Notes: generated from the letters alone by a model not told the origin. A DNA stretch of 64,000 nt from JAWVFK01 sp033856175 (GCA_033856175.1 JAWVFK010000006.1:62001-126000), one strand, 5' to 3'; numbered from the stretch's first letter, positions 1 through 8,748 are shown. A program made the numbers and translations.

Positions 1-1042
1 GCTCGGCCGAGACGAGCGGGCCGAGCTGGGCCTCGGGGTCCAGCGACGCGCCGACCTTGGCCTCGCCGGCCGCCGCCGCCAGCCCAGCGACGACGTCGTC
101 GAACTGGTCGGAGTGGACGAAGAGCCGCGAGCCGGCGTTGCAGGCCTGGCCGGTGTTGAAGTAGATCCCCTGGAAGGAGCCCGCGATCGCCGCCTCTAGG
201 TCGGCGTCGGGCAGGATGATGTTGGGGCTCTTGCCGCCCAGCTCGAGCGTCACCCGCTTCAGCGCCCGGCCGGCCTTGGCGCCGATCTCGCGGCCGACGG
301 CGGTCGAGCCGGTGAAGGCGATCTTGTCGACGCCGGGGCTATCGACCAGCGCCGCGCCGGTCTCGCCATCGCCGCTGAGGACGTTGAGGACGCCCTCGGG
401 GAAGCCGGCCTCCAGCGCCAGCTCGCCGAGGCGCAGCGCCGTCAGCGGCGTCTGTTCGGCCGGCTTGAGGACGATCGTGCAGCCGGCGGCGAGGGCGGGG
501 GAGATCTTCCAGCTCGCCATCAGCAGGGGGAAGTTCCAGGGGATGATCTGGCCGCAGACGCCGACCGGCTCCTTGCGCGTGTAGACGAGCATGTCGCGGC
601 CGGCGACGGGAATCGTCTCGCCCTCGATCTTCGTCGGCCAGCCGGCGTAGTAGCGCAGGTGGGCGACGGCGGCGCGGACATCGATGTTCTTGGCATAGGC
701 CAGCGGCTTGCCGTTGTCGAGCGCCTCGAGCTCGGCGAGCTCGTCGCCGTTGGCCTCGATCAGGTCGGCGAGCCGGTTCATCAAGGCGGTGCGCTGGGAC
801 GGCGGCGCGGTGCCCCACTTGCCCGTCAGCGCCGCGCGCGCGGCCTGGGTTGCGCGCTCGACGTCCGCGGCGCCGGCCTGGGCGACGGTGCAGATCGCAT
901 CGCCGGTCGCCGGGTCGAGGGTCTCGAAGCTGCGCCCGTCGGCGGCCTCGACCCAGTCGCCGCCGATCAGCAGCTTGCCGGCGCGCTCGAGGAAGGAGCG
1001 GGCGGGAGCCGAGAGGGCGTCGGCTTGGGCGGTCTGGGCCAT
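1..1042 (-). CDS. Aldehyde dehydrogenase, NAD(P)-dependent (3' end outside window)
   Basis: Reading leftward from an ATG at 1042 gives an uninterrupted frame of 347 codons that runs off the window edge. The protein shows the family's hallmarks: a PWNFPL stretch in the nucleotide-binding domain, the general-base motif ELGGKSPNII, and GQACNAGSR carrying the catalytic cysteine. It should oxidise an aldehyde to the acid using NAD(P)+ in the cytoplasm. The substrate cannot be told; the sequence resembles the betaine/retinal aldehyde dehydrogenase branch. The C-terminal third (oligomerisation domain) is missing only because the window ends. It is divergent from the cyclase gene at 1087 and they share about 44 bp. 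Confidence 0.93.
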   Translation of the reverse strand, partial: MAQTAQADALSAPARSFLERAGKLLIGGDWVEAADGRSFETLDPATGDAICTVAQAGAADVERATQAARAALTGKWGTAPPSQRTALMNRLADLIEANGDELAELEALDNGKPLAYAKNIDVRAAVAHLRYYAGWPTKIEGETIPVAGRDMLVYTRKEPVGVCGQIIPWNFPLLMASWKISPALAAGCTIVLKPAEQTPLTALRLGELALEAGFPEGVLNVLSGDGETGAALVDSPGVDKIAFTGSTAVGREIGAKAGRALKRVTLELGGKSPNIILPDADLEAAIAGSFQGIYFNTGQACNAGSRLFVHSDQFDDVVAGLAAAAGEAKVGASLDPEAQLGPLVSAE

Positions 1043-1086
1043 CGATCACAGATCGTAGTGCCCAAGCCTGGAAGACTGTCAGCTAG

Positions 1087-2814
1087 ATGAGTCGACAGGC
1101 ACTTGAAACGAAGGCTGACAGGCTCACGACCGTAGGGGCTCGAACGCTGCGCTGGGCCTATCGCAAGCTCGGCCGCCGCTACCCCAAGGCCTTCATCACG
1201 CTCGAGCTGCAGAGCGCCTGGGGCGTCACCCTCGGCACCCTTGGCCTCTATACGTTCTATTACGACACCTCCGGCCACCAGTTCCTGCCGGTGCTGCTGG
1301 CGGCACTGGCGCTGACCGGCGCCTCGATCTCCCTCGCCCTGATCCGCGTCTACCGCCGCCTCGAACCGATCGAGGCCTGGATCGCCGGCAAGCGCGACCC
1401 CGAGCAGACGGCGCTGGCCTGGAGCCGCGCCGTCGGCCTGCCGCTCGAGGTCATCCGCCGCGACATGTTCCTGCCGATCTTCGGCGTCGCCCTGCCGGGG
1501 TCGATCCTCGCCGTGGCGTTGCTCGGCCTCAGCTGGGCCGCCTTCTTCCCGATCTACGCCGGCGCGATGGTGGCGATCGCCTACTCCGGCGTCCTTCACT
1601 ACTTCGCGATCGAGAGCGGCCTGCGGCCGGTGCTGATCGACATCGCCGAGCAGGGCGGGCCGCCGCTGATGGCCGGCGCCAAGACGATGTCGCTGCGGCT
1701 GAAGCTGCTCGGCGCGCTGCCGCTGATCAACATCATCACCGGCCTCGTCGTCGCCGCGCTGAGCTCCAACGGCGGCGGCGCATCGAGCCTCGGCTTCGAC
1801 GTCCTGATCGCCACCGCCGTCGCCTTTACTGTCAGCTTCGAGCTGACCGTGCTGCTGTCGCGCTCGATCCTGCGGCCGATCCGCGACATCGAGAAGGTCA
1901 CCGACGAGGTTCGCCGCGGCAACTACGACGTCCTCGTCCCGATCACGACCGCCGACGAGGTCGGCCGCCTCGGCCTCGCCTTCAACCAGATGGTCACCGG
2001 GCTGGCCGAGCGCGAGCGCCTGCGCGAGGCCTTCGGCGCCTATCTCGACAAGGACGTCGCCGAGTACATCCTCGACCAGGGGCTGACCCCCGAGGGCCGT
2101 GAGGTCGAGGTCTCGATCCTGATCTGCGACGCCCTCGACTTCACCGCCTTCGCCTCACGGGCTGACGCAGCCGAGGTCGTCGCGCGGCTCAACGAGCTCT
2201 TCGAGCGGATCGTGCCGATCGTCGCCCGCCACGGCGGCCACGTCGACAAGTTCATCGGCGACGGCCTGCTGGCCGTCTTCGGCGCGCCCGAGCCCTTCGA
2301 GGACCACGCCGACCGCGCCGTGACGGCGGCGGTCGAGATGGCCGAGGTCGTCAATCAGCCCGACAGCGGCCTGCTGCCGATCGGCATCGGCGTCAACAGC
2401 GGCGTCGTCGTCGCGGGGTCGATCGGAGGTGCCGGGCGCTTCAACTTCAGCGTCATCGGCGACGCCGTCAACATCGCCGCCCGCGTCGAGGAGGCGACCC
2501 GCCGGCTCGGCGACGACGTCCTGATCACCGCGGCGACGCAGTCGCGCCTCAGCCAGACATTGGAGGTCCTCCCTCGCGGTCCGCAGCGGCTGAAGGGCAA
2601 GGACGAGCCGGTCGAGCTCTTCGCGCCGCTGCTCGTCCGCCGCGAGGGAACGCTCGACGGCGAGGGCCTCGAGCTCGCCGAGGCGATGCCGCTGGGCTCA
2701 GCCGAGGTGGGAGCCCCGGGCGGCCCAGGCACGCTCCAGCGCCCTGCGCTTGGCCGCACCGGATCGGGTCGCGCGGCAACCAGCGGCCGATCGGGGGGCG
2801 ATGCGCTCGGCTAG
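1087..2814 (+). CDS. Membrane class III adenylate/guanylate cyclase with HAMP domain
   Basis: 575 residues. About six membrane segments occupy residues 40-260, a HAMP linker follows (about 258-312), then a class III cyclase domain (about 340-510). Catalytic residues are present: metal-binding D348 and D392, the purine-selecting K388 and D459 (pattern of adenylate cyclases), and the transition-state N462 and R466 in VIGDAVNIAARVEE. It therefore probably makes cAMP at the inner membrane face. The six-helix-HAMP-cyclase plan is that of the mycobacterial Rv1318c-Rv1320c group. The last residues (after about 520) are low complexity. The gene overlaps the LuxR gene by 14 nt, so the two are probably co-transcribed. 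Confidence 0.9.
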   Translation: MSRQALETKADRLTTVGARTLRWAYRKLGRRYPKAFITLELQSAWGVTLGTLGLYTFYYDTSGHQFLPVLLAALALTGASISLALIRVYRRLEPIEAWIAGKRDPEQTALAWSRAVGLPLEVIRRDMFLPIFGVALPGSILAVALLGLSWAAFFPIYAGAMVAIAYSGVLHYFAIESGLRPVLIDIAEQGGPPLMAGAKTMSLRLKLLGALPLINIITGLVVAALSSNGGGASSLGFDVLIATAVAFTVSFELTVLLSRSILRPIRDIEKVTDEVRRGNYDVLVPITTADEVGRLGLAFNQMVTGLAERERLREAFGAYLDKDVAEYILDQGLTPEGREVEVSILICDALDFTAFASRADAAEVVARLNELFERIVPIVARHGGHVDKFIGDGLLAVFGAPEPFEDHADRAVTAAVEMAEVVNQPDSGLLPIGIGVNSGVVVAGSIGGAGRFNFSVIGDAVNIAARVEEATRRLGDDVLITAATQSRLSQTLEVLPRGPQRLKGKDEPVELFAPLLVRREGTLDGEGLELAEAMPLGSAEVGAPGGPGTLQRPALGRTGSGRAATSGRSGGDALG

Positions 2815-3385
2815 CGCGACATCCTCCGCCCTGGTCGACGACGAGACCGGCACGATGATGCTGCTGGTCGCGCCGATCGCCTTCGTCGGCGTGCGCTGGG
2901 GCCGGCGCGCGGCGCTGCTCACCGCGGCCGCCGCGGCCGCTGCCCTGGTCTTGGTTCACGTCGCCGCCGGCGCCGAGCTCTCCCCGCTCGGCTACGCGAT
3001 CAGGATCGCCATCTACCTCACCGTCGCCGTGCTCGCCGGTGCGCTCAGCGGGCACAGACAGAACCCGACCTTCGAGACCGCGGTGGCGGCGGCAACGGGG
3101 CCGACGCCGGAGCAGATCCTGACGCCGCGCGAGCTCGAGATCCTGCGGATGCTCGCGCTCGGGACCACCAACGCCGAGATCGCCAGGCGAGCCTTCATCT
3201 CCGAGAACACCGTCAAGACCCACGTTAAGCACGTTTTGCACAAGATCGACGCCAGGAACAGGACCGAAGCGGTCTCGTGGTACTACCTCCACGAGCGAAT
3301 ATCACCCTTTCGGGGTATTGAAAAGCCGCAAAAAGAGGGGGAGACTGGCCTCCATACGGTCGACGAGCGGGTTTCGGGCCCCTAG
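2801..3385 (+). CDS. Membrane-anchored LuxR-type transcriptional regulator
   Basis: 194 residues from ATG 2801, preceded by a G-rich ribosome site; an in-frame ATG at 2750 is possible but lies deep in the cyclase gene. The N-terminal half has three hydrophobic segments (MMLLVAPIAFVGV, an Ala/Leu-rich stretch, and YAIRIAIYLTVAVLAG). The C-terminal 65 residues are a clear LuxR helix-turn-helix: LTPRELEILRMLALG, then NAEIARRAFISENTVKTHV. No receiver domain is present, so a membrane signal rather than phosphorylation is the likely input. Overlap with the upstream cyclase suggests the two act in one pathway. Target genes are unknown. Confidence 0.82.
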   Translation: MRSASATSSALVDDETGTMMLLVAPIAFVGVRWGRRAALLTAAAAAAALVLVHVAAGAELSPLGYAIRIAIYLTVAVLAGALSGHRQNPTFETAVAAATGPTPEQILTPRELEILRMLALGTTNAEIARRAFISENTVKTHVKHVLHKIDARNRTEAVSWYYLHERISPFRGIEKPQKEGETGLHTVDERVSGP

Positions 3386-3537
3386 CCGGCCGATAGGGAC
3401 GACGCTCAAGGAGGAGCCGGTGGGAAGGAGTCTCAGAGAATCGAGTGGCCTCGCAGCGATAGGGCCAGCCCCCGATCTCCGAGGCCCGGTTCAGCCTTGG
3501 CCAAGTTCTTCGTGCAGTTACCCAAAAGGAGCTGGAC

Positions 3538-4593
3538 ATGACTGTGGACAAGACCATCCTGATTGTCGACGACGACCCCTGGGTGCGCAAGCTGATGCGT
3601 GCGACCCTCGAGGGAGCGGGCTATCACTGCTATGAGGCCGGCGCGGTAGCGGGAGCCCGCCACCTGGCCGAGGAAACGCGCATCGACCTCCTGCTCTGCG
3701 ACCTCCACCTCGCGGGCGAGTCAGGGATGGACCTGGTGGTCTACCTCGCCGAAATGGAGCCCGAGGTGCCCTTCGTGATGGTCAGCGGTGAGGACGACCC
3801 CGAGATCGCGAGCCTCGCGATCGAGCGCGGCGCCTTCGGCTATCTGGTCAAGCCGGTCGCGCGAGGCCAGCTGCTGATCGCGATCGCCAACGCCTTCCAC
3901 CGCCACCGGCTCGAGCACGAGAACGCCGAGTACCGCAGCCACCTCGAGCGCCTCGTCCACCGCCGCACCGGCGAGCTCAGCGGCATGACCGAGGAGCTGC
4001 GCCGCTCCCGGCAGGAGGTCGTCGACAGGCTCTCGCTGGCCGTGGCGCTGCGCGACGCCGGCACCGGTGAGCACATCGGCCGCATCGGCCGGATCACGGC
4101 GCTGCTCGCCGCCCAGCTCGGCATGTCTCAGCAGGAGGTCGATCTGCTGCAGACCGCCAGCCCGATGCACGACGTCGGCAAGATCGGCATCGCCGACAGC
4201 ATCCTGCAGAAGCCGGGACCGCTGAACGTCGACGAGCGCGTCGAGATGCAGCGCCACACCGAGATCGGCTACGAGTTGCTGGAGAGCTCGGACAGCGATC
4301 TGCTGAAGACGGCGGCGACGATCGCCCTCACCCATCACGAGTGGTACGACGGCAGCGGCTATCCCAACGGGCTCGTCGGCGACGACATTCCGATGGAGGG
4401 CCGCATCGTCGCCGTGGCCGACGTGTTCGACGCGCTGCTGAGCACCCGCCCCTATCGCGAGGCGATGCCCGCCGAGGAGGTGCTCGAGGCGATCCGGATG
4501 GAGCGGGGGACTCATTTCGACCCCCGCGTCGTGCGGGCGCTCTTCGATACCTCGGACGAAGCGCTGGGTCTGGCCGAGCCCGTTTTGCACTGA
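3538..4593 (+). CDS. Response regulator with HD-GYP cyclic di-GMP phosphodiesterase domain
   Basis: 351 residues; ATG preceded by AAGGAG at 3526-3531. Residues 5-120 form a receiver domain with acidic pocket DDD at 11-13, phospho-acceptor D55 and K105. A short coiled linker leads to an HD-GYP domain (about 160-340) with H211-D212 in HDVGKIGI, H266-H267, and G274-Y275-P276 in DGSGYP. The intact metal ligands and GYP triad predict hydrolysis of cyclic di-GMP when the receiver is phosphorylated. No histidine kinase gene adjoins it. It follows the cyclase and LuxR genes on the same strand after a 152-nt gap, so this corner of the genome handles two second messengers. Confidence 0.92.
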   Translation: MTVDKTILIVDDDPWVRKLMRATLEGAGYHCYEAGAVAGARHLAEETRIDLLLCDLHLAGESGMDLVVYLAEMEPEVPFVMVSGEDDPEIASLAIERGAFGYLVKPVARGQLLIAIANAFHRHRLEHENAEYRSHLERLVHRRTGELSGMTEELRRSRQEVVDRLSLAVALRDAGTGEHIGRIGRITALLAAQLGMSQQEVDLLQTASPMHDVGKIGIADSILQKPGPLNVDERVEMQRHTEIGYELLESSDSDLLKTAATIALTHHEWYDGSGYPNGLVGDDIPMEGRIVAVADVFDALLSTRPYREAMPAEEVLEAIRMERGTHFDPRVVRALFDTSDEALGLAEPVLH

Positions 4594-4623
4594 GGACGCA
4601 CTGAGCACACGCCCACAGTCGGC

Positions 4624-4658
4624 ACCGGCCGGCGTCGCCAGAGGCGGCGCCGGCCGGT
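4624..4658 (+). terminator. GC-rich hairpin after the HD-GYP gene
   Basis: A 16-bp stem (4624-4639 with 4643-4658, one mismatch) closes on a 3-nt loop, 30 nt after the HD-GYP stop codon. It has no T-run after it, so it is terminator-like rather than a canonical intrinsic terminator. It lies 27 nt before the next start codon and could also affect expression of that gene. Confidence 0.45.
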
Positions 4659-4684
4659 TGCCGCTGGGGCGATAGCTTTCGCTC

Positions 4685-6343
4685 ATGGCGACCGAGGAGG
4701 CCACCGCGGACACCGCGGCCGAGACGGGCGGCGCCGTCCACGGCGGTCTGCTCGTAGCGAGGACGCTGCGCTCGCGCGGAGTCTCCAAGCTCTTCACGCT
4801 CTCGGGCGGGCATCTCTTCTCGATCTACGACGGCTGCAAGACCGAGGGGATCGACATCGTCGACACGCGCCACGAGCAGGCGGCGACCTGGGCCGCCGAG
4901 GGCTGGGCAAAGGCGACGCGGACGCCCGGCGTCGCCGCGCTGACCGCCGGCCCGGGCGTCACCAACGGCATGAGCGCGATCGCCGGCGCCCAGATGAACG
5001 GCTCGCCGCTGGTGGTACTGGGCGGGCGAGCGCCGGAGATGCGCTGGGGCTCGAGCTCGCTCCAGGAGATCGACCACATCCCCTTCGTCTCGCCGATCGT
5101 CAAGTGGGCCGACACCGTCAAGGACACGGCACGGATCCCGGCGGCGACGGCGCAGGCGATCGACGACGCGCTGGCGCTGCCGAGCGGGCCGACCTTCGTC
5201 GACTATCCGCTCGACGTCGTCTTCATGGAGGCCGAGGCTGCGGTGCCCGCGCTGCCCGAGCGGCCCGCTGCCGAGCCCGCCCCCGGCGCCGACAGGGCCG
5301 CCGAGCTGCTGGCCGGCGCCGAGCGCCCGGTGATCATGGCCGGCACCGGCCTCTACTGGGCTCACGGCGAGGAGGGCCTGCGGGCGATGGCCGAGGCCTT
5401 CGGGGTTCCGGTGTTCCTCAACGGCATGGGCCGCGGCTGCCTGCCCGCTGACCACGAGCTCTGCCTCAGCCGGGCGCGGGGTGCGGCGCTGAAGGAGGCC
5501 GATGTTGCGCTGGTCGTCGGCGTGCCGCTCGATTTCCGCCTCGGCTTCGGCGGCTCGTTCGGCGAGGAGACCGAGATCGTCTCGCTCGACGTCGCGCCGA
5601 GCCGGCTGACGGCGGCGCGCAAGCCCGGCCTCGAGCTGGTCGGCGACATCGCGGCGACGCTGACGGCGCTGGCCGCGGAAGGCGGAGATCCAGCACGGAC
5701 GCGGCCGTGGGTCGAGAAGCTGCAGGCGATCGAGGCCGAGAAGCGCCAGGGCGAGGCGGCGGAGCTCGACGACGAGCGAGCGCCGCTTCACCCAATGCGC
5801 GTCTACAGGGAGCTGGCCGGCGTGCTCGACCGCGATGCGATCGTCATCGGCGACGGCGGCGACTTCGTCTCCTACGCCGGGCGGGTAATAGACACCTACG
5901 AGCCCGGCTGCTGGATGGACCCGGGCCCCTACGGCTGCCTCGGCGCCGGCCCCGGCCAGGCGATCGGCGCCAAGACGGCGTTCCCGGATCGCCAGGTCTG
6001 CGTCCTGCTCGGCGACGGCGCCTTTGGCTTCTCCGGCCTCGAGTTCGACACGATGGCCCGCCACGGCCTGCCGGTCGTCGGCGTGATCGGCAACAACGGC
6101 ATCTGGGCGCTCGAGCACCACCCGATGAAGTTCCTCTACGGCTACTCGCTCGCCGCCGAGCTGCGGCCCGAGACCCGCTACGACGAGGTCGTCGAGGCGC
6201 TGGGCTGCCACGCCGAGCTGGTCCGCGAGCCCGCCGAGCTGCGGCCGGCGCTGGAGCGCGCCTTCGAGTCCGGCAAGCCGGCGCTGGTCAACGTCCTCAC
6301 CGATCCCGAGGTCGTCTACCCGCGCCGGGCCAACCTCGCCTGA
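4685..6343 (+). CDS. Thiamine pyrophosphate enzyme, IlvG-type acetolactate synthase family
   Basis: 552 residues. The N-terminal half opens with FTLSGGHLFSIYDGC and carries the cofactor-activating glutamate E64 in TRHEQAATWAAEGW. The C-terminal TPP-binding module has GDGAFGFSGLEF followed by GVIGNNG, the GDG-x-NN signature that binds Mg-diphosphate. Length and order match the mycobacterial IlvG (Rv1820-like) proteins, annotated as acetolactate synthases. Related enzymes include oxalyl-CoA decarboxylase and 2-hydroxyacyl-CoA lyase, and no ilvN regulatory subunit or other branched-chain gene is nearby, so the true reaction could be any C-C bond forming or cleaving step on a 2-oxoacid or acyl-CoA. 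Confidence 0.88.
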   Translation: MATEEATADTAAETGGAVHGGLLVARTLRSRGVSKLFTLSGGHLFSIYDGCKTEGIDIVDTRHEQAATWAAEGWAKATRTPGVAALTAGPGVTNGMSAIAGAQMNGSPLVVLGGRAPEMRWGSSSLQEIDHIPFVSPIVKWADTVKDTARIPAATAQAIDDALALPSGPTFVDYPLDVVFMEAEAAVPALPERPAAEPAPGADRAAELLAGAERPVIMAGTGLYWAHGEEGLRAMAEAFGVPVFLNGMGRGCLPADHELCLSRARGAALKEADVALVVGVPLDFRLGFGGSFGEETEIVSLDVAPSRLTAARKPGLELVGDIAATLTALAAEGGDPARTRPWVEKLQAIEAEKRQGEAAELDDERAPLHPMRVYRELAGVLDRDAIVIGDGGDFVSYAGRVIDTYEPGCWMDPGPYGCLGAGPGQAIGAKTAFPDRQVCVLLGDGAFGFSGLEFDTMARHGLPVVGVIGNNGIWALEHHPMKFLYGYSLAAELRPETRYDEVVEALGCHAELVREPAELRPALERAFESGKPALVNVLTDPEVVYPRRANLA

Positions 6344-6455
6344 GCGCCCGTCCGGGAGCTTCGCCCGGCCGACCTGGCCGGCGGTGGACCGGGCCCGTTA
6401 GCCGCAGGAGAGGCGGGGTAAACGACTAGGCAGTCGACCGAAGGAGCTGCCGAGA

Positions 6456-6875
6456 ATGGACCGATTTGACAGGACCGACGAGCCGCCGATGGCGCCCGAG
6501 AACGGCGTTGCCCCAGGGACCGTCGCCGCCGAGGACCTCGACGGCACCGCGCCGACCCAGGCCGTGCCGCGCGGCTACGAGATCCACCAGAGCTATCCCG
6601 GCGCAACCGCCGCCGACAGGGCCGCCGAGATAGCCCACAAGGCCGCCGCGCTCTCGCGCACGCCGGAGACGAAGGAGTTCTTCCGCACCAGCGAGTTCGC
6701 GGTCTGGATGGTCGTCGCGATCGGCATCCTCGTCGCCGCGGCGCTGACGGCGCACTTCGGCGCCGGCCGGGCGTGGACTCTGGTGACCGTGCTGTCGGCC
6801 GCCTACATCGTCAGCCGCGGCATCTCCAAGGCCGGGACCTCGCGCGGCCGCGAGGACCGCGTCGAGCCCTACTGA
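6456..6875 (+). CDS. Small membrane protein of unknown function
   Basis: 139 residues; GAAGGAG about 10 nt before the ATG supports the start. Residues 1-75 are polar and acidic and probably cytoplasmic. Two hydrophobic segments follow (VWMVVAIGILVAAALTA and WTLVTVLSAAYIVSRGI), then a short charged tail. The pattern is common in actinobacterial uncharacterised membrane proteins; I do not recognise a family with confidence. It stands alone between the IlvG-like gene and a gene-free stretch. Confidence 0.7.
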   Translation: MDRFDRTDEPPMAPENGVAPGTVAAEDLDGTAPTQAVPRGYEIHQSYPGATAADRAAEIAHKAAALSRTPETKEFFRTSEFAVWMVVAIGILVAAALTAHFGAGRAWTLVTVLSAAYIVSRGISKAGTSRGREDRVEPY

Positions 6876-6946
6876 GCCGTCTGGCCTAACTCGCCGAGCC
6901 TGCGAGCCGGGTAACCGAGCCCTGGGCGAGTCGACCAGCCGAGCCC

Positions 6947-6980
6947 AAAAAGCAGACCGGCCGCACTGGGCGGCCGGTCT
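6947..6980 (-). terminator. Intrinsic terminator for leftward transcription
   Basis: A perfect 10-bp stem (6954-6963 with 6971-6980) encloses a 7-nt loop. Read on the minus strand the stem is followed two bases later by five T residues (A-run 6947-6951 on the plus strand). This is a good Rho-independent terminator for transcripts coming from the right, either the Ppx/GppA mRNA or a separate small RNA in 6981-7292. Confidence 0.72.
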
Positions 6981-7292
6981 AAAGGTTCCCTGTTGGACGG
7001 GCAGGGGTACGCCGTGGGGAACCGTACTACTGGGGTATCCACTGGTCCGGGCGGGGAGGCGCCAATACTGCGGCAACACCCGAACCTATATGTCCTATAT
7101 ATCCGGGGCGCGAACAAGGGCCTCATGCCCATTGCTCGTTTCCCGGACACCGAACGTACACCCCGTTCGCGGCCGCGTCTAGGCCTGTCCAGCGATCGGG
7201 CGGCGTTTTTACCCACTAGTGCGGAGCGCAGGGTCCGCACTAATGGGACTTCGTGGTTTCGTCCAAACCCTCCAGCCGCTAAAGGGCCGGAT
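6981..7292 (-). ncRNA. Gene-free stretch, candidate structured RNA or long 3' UTR
   Basis: About 310 bp without a credible gene. It contains a perfect 7-bp pairing (6984-6990 with 7017-7023), a 14-bp hairpin at 7212-7247, and an unusually AT-rich spot at 7086-7101 that could be a promoter core. The leftward intrinsic terminator at 6947-6980 ends it. Two readings fit: an independent minus-strand small RNA that starts near 7090-7200, or a 330-nt 3' untranslated region of the Ppx/GppA gene. I compared it by eye with tmRNA, RNase P, SRP, 6S and 5S RNA and saw no match. Confidence 0.4.
7212..7247. repeat. 14-bp inverted repeat downstream of the Ppx/GppA gene
   Basis: Arms 7212-7225 and 7234-7247 pair over 14 bp with one G-T wobble around an 8-nt loop. 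It is about 45 bp past the stop codon of the leftward Ppx/GppA gene. No T-run follows it on either strand, so it may be an RNA-stabilising 3' structure or part of a small RNA rather than a terminator. Confidence 0.6.
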
Positions 7293-8219
7293 TCAGGCCG
7301 GCGCGAGGGCGGTGCTGAGGGCGCAGCCGTAGAGGATGTCGTGCTCGGAGACCTCGATCTCGGTGAGCTCGAAGGCCCGCATCACCTCGGCGAGGATGAC
7401 GACGCCGGCGACGATCGTCGGCGCCCGCCCTGCCTGTAGGCCGGGCACCTCGAGGCGCTCGGCAAGCGGCAGCGAGGCGAGCTGGGAGAGCATCCGCTGG
7501 ATTGCCGGCAGCTCGAGCCGGTGGCCGTGGACGCGCTCGGGGTCGTAGGGGTCGAGGCCGAGATCGATCGCGGCGAGGGAGGTTGGCGTGCCGGCGACGG
7601 CGATCGCGTCGCGGGGCCTGGCGACGGGCTCGCCGGCCTCATCGCGGGTCGCGGCGGCGATCAGCCGGCGGACGTCGGTGGCGAGCTCCTCGAGGTCGGC
7701 AGCGCGGGGCGGGTCGGTGCGCAGATGGCGCTCGCTGTGGCGGACGACGCCGGCCTGCAGCGAGGCATGGAAGCTGACGTCGGAGCCTGTGCCGACGACC
7801 AGCTCGGTCGAGCCACCACCGATGTCGACGACGAGGGTGTCGTTGCAGCTGCGGCCGCAGCAGGCGCCCAGAAAGGTCAGCAGGGCCTCCACGTCGCCGG
7901 AGAGCGTGCGCGCCTCGAGGGAGAAGCGCTCGCGCAGCTCGGCGATGAAGGCGTCGCCATTGGCGGCGTCGCGAACGGCGCTCGTGGCGATCGCCGTGAC
8001 CCGCTCGGCGCCGAGCTCCTGATAGCGGGCGACGTACTCGCCGACGGTCCGGCAGACATCCTCGATCGCCTCCGCGGCGAGGGTGCCCGAGGTGTCGACG
8101 CCACGACCGAGCCGGGTGACGGTGCTCTGGCGGTCGACCTCGTCGACGGCGCCGTCAACGACGTCGGCGACCAGCAGCCGCGTCGAGTTCGTGCCCATGT
8201 CGACGACGGCGACCCTCAT
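7293..8219 (-). CDS. Ppx/GppA family phosphatase (exopolyphosphatase / pppGpp phosphatase)
   Basis: 308 residues from ATG 8219; the frame stays open upstream but that extension is low-complexity and lacks homology features. Actin-like ATPase fold motifs are visible: MRVAVVDMGTNSTRLL at the N-terminus (phosphate-1) and VVDIGGGSTELVVG (phosphate-2), with AVAGTPTSLAAI near the C-terminal domain boundary. The family removes terminal phosphate from polyphosphate or converts pppGpp to ppGpp. The short, single-module length fits the actinobacterial Ppx1/Ppx2 type. No polyphosphate kinase gene is nearby. Confidence 0.9.
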   Translation of the reverse strand: MRVAVVDMGTNSTRLLVADVVDGAVDEVDRQSTVTRLGRGVDTSGTLAAEAIEDVCRTVGEYVARYQELGAERVTAIATSAVRDAANGDAFIAELRERFSLEARTLSGDVEALLTFLGACCGRSCNDTLVVDIGGGSTELVVGTGSDVSFHASLQAGVVRHSERHLRTDPPRAADLEELATDVRRLIAAATRDEAGEPVARPRDAIAVAGTPTSLAAIDLGLDPYDPERVHGHRLELPAIQRMLSQLASLPLAERLEVPGLQAGRAPTIVAGVVILAEVMRAFELTEIEVSEHDILYGCALSTALAPA

Positions 8220-8382
8220 CGGTGCCGGTCCACGGCCGTGCTGACGCCTATGCCGCGTGGGGCCCCCATGCGCGGATGCTAGTTGCTTTGCGGGGGTCGA
8301 TGATGCCTGTCCGTCGACCGCAACTTCGCCGCTGGGTCGTGTTTCAAAAGCCGAGACGCACCCGACCGCGGAGGTTTGAGAG

Positions 8383-8748
8383 ATGCGAAAGCTAGGACTG
8401 TGGGCAGGACTGCTGGCGATCGCCGTGCCGCTGCTGGCCCTGCCGGCGCTCGCACCGGCCAAGCATCAGCAGGACGGCGACAGCAAGGCCCGAGGCGCCG
8501 CCGCGCGTGCCTGCAAGGCCGAGCGCAAGGACATCGGCCGCGACGCCTTCAAGGCGAAGTACGCCAACGACAAGGGCAAGCATGCCTTCGACCGCTGCGT
8601 CCGCCAGCACCTGGATGGTGCTCGCGCGACCTGCAACGGTGAGCGCGACGCCGACATGGCCGCGTTTAAGACGACGTACGCCGACAAGAAGGGCAAGCAC
8701 GCCTTCAGACGCTGCGTGCGGCAGCACTCGAGCGACCCCGTTTCGTAG
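8383..8748 (+). CDS. Small secreted protein with two Cys-containing repeats
   Basis: 121 residues; AGAG just upstream of the ATG. A clear signal peptide (LGLWAGLLAIAVPLLALPALAPA) precedes two tandem units of about 36 residues. Each has a Cys near its start, an AFKxxYAxxKGKHAF core and ends RCVRQH, giving two cysteines per unit. The spacing suggests one disulfide or a metal site per repeat, probably in a helical hairpin. The mature protein is very basic. I do not recognise the family. A strong terminator follows at 8847-8891. Confidence 0.75.
   Translation: MRKLGLWAGLLAIAVPLLALPALAPAKHQQDGDSKARGAAARACKAERKDIGRDAFKAKYANDKGKHAFDRCVRQHLDGARATCNGERDADMAAFKTTYADKKGKHAFRRCVRQHSSDPVS

Noticed and set aside
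4328..6211. Very long open frame antisense to the acetolactate synthase-like gene
   Set aside because: Arg/Asp/Gly-rich sequence without motifs; a shadow of high-GC codon bias opposite a real gene.
6426..7079. Open frame across the gene-free stretch on the minus strand
   Set aside because: Half of it is antisense to the small membrane-protein gene, it crosses a terminator and resembles no protein.
7086..7101. AT-rich spot as a defined promoter
   Set aside because: No properly spaced -35 and -10 pair could be found on either strand, so it was not listed as a promoter.
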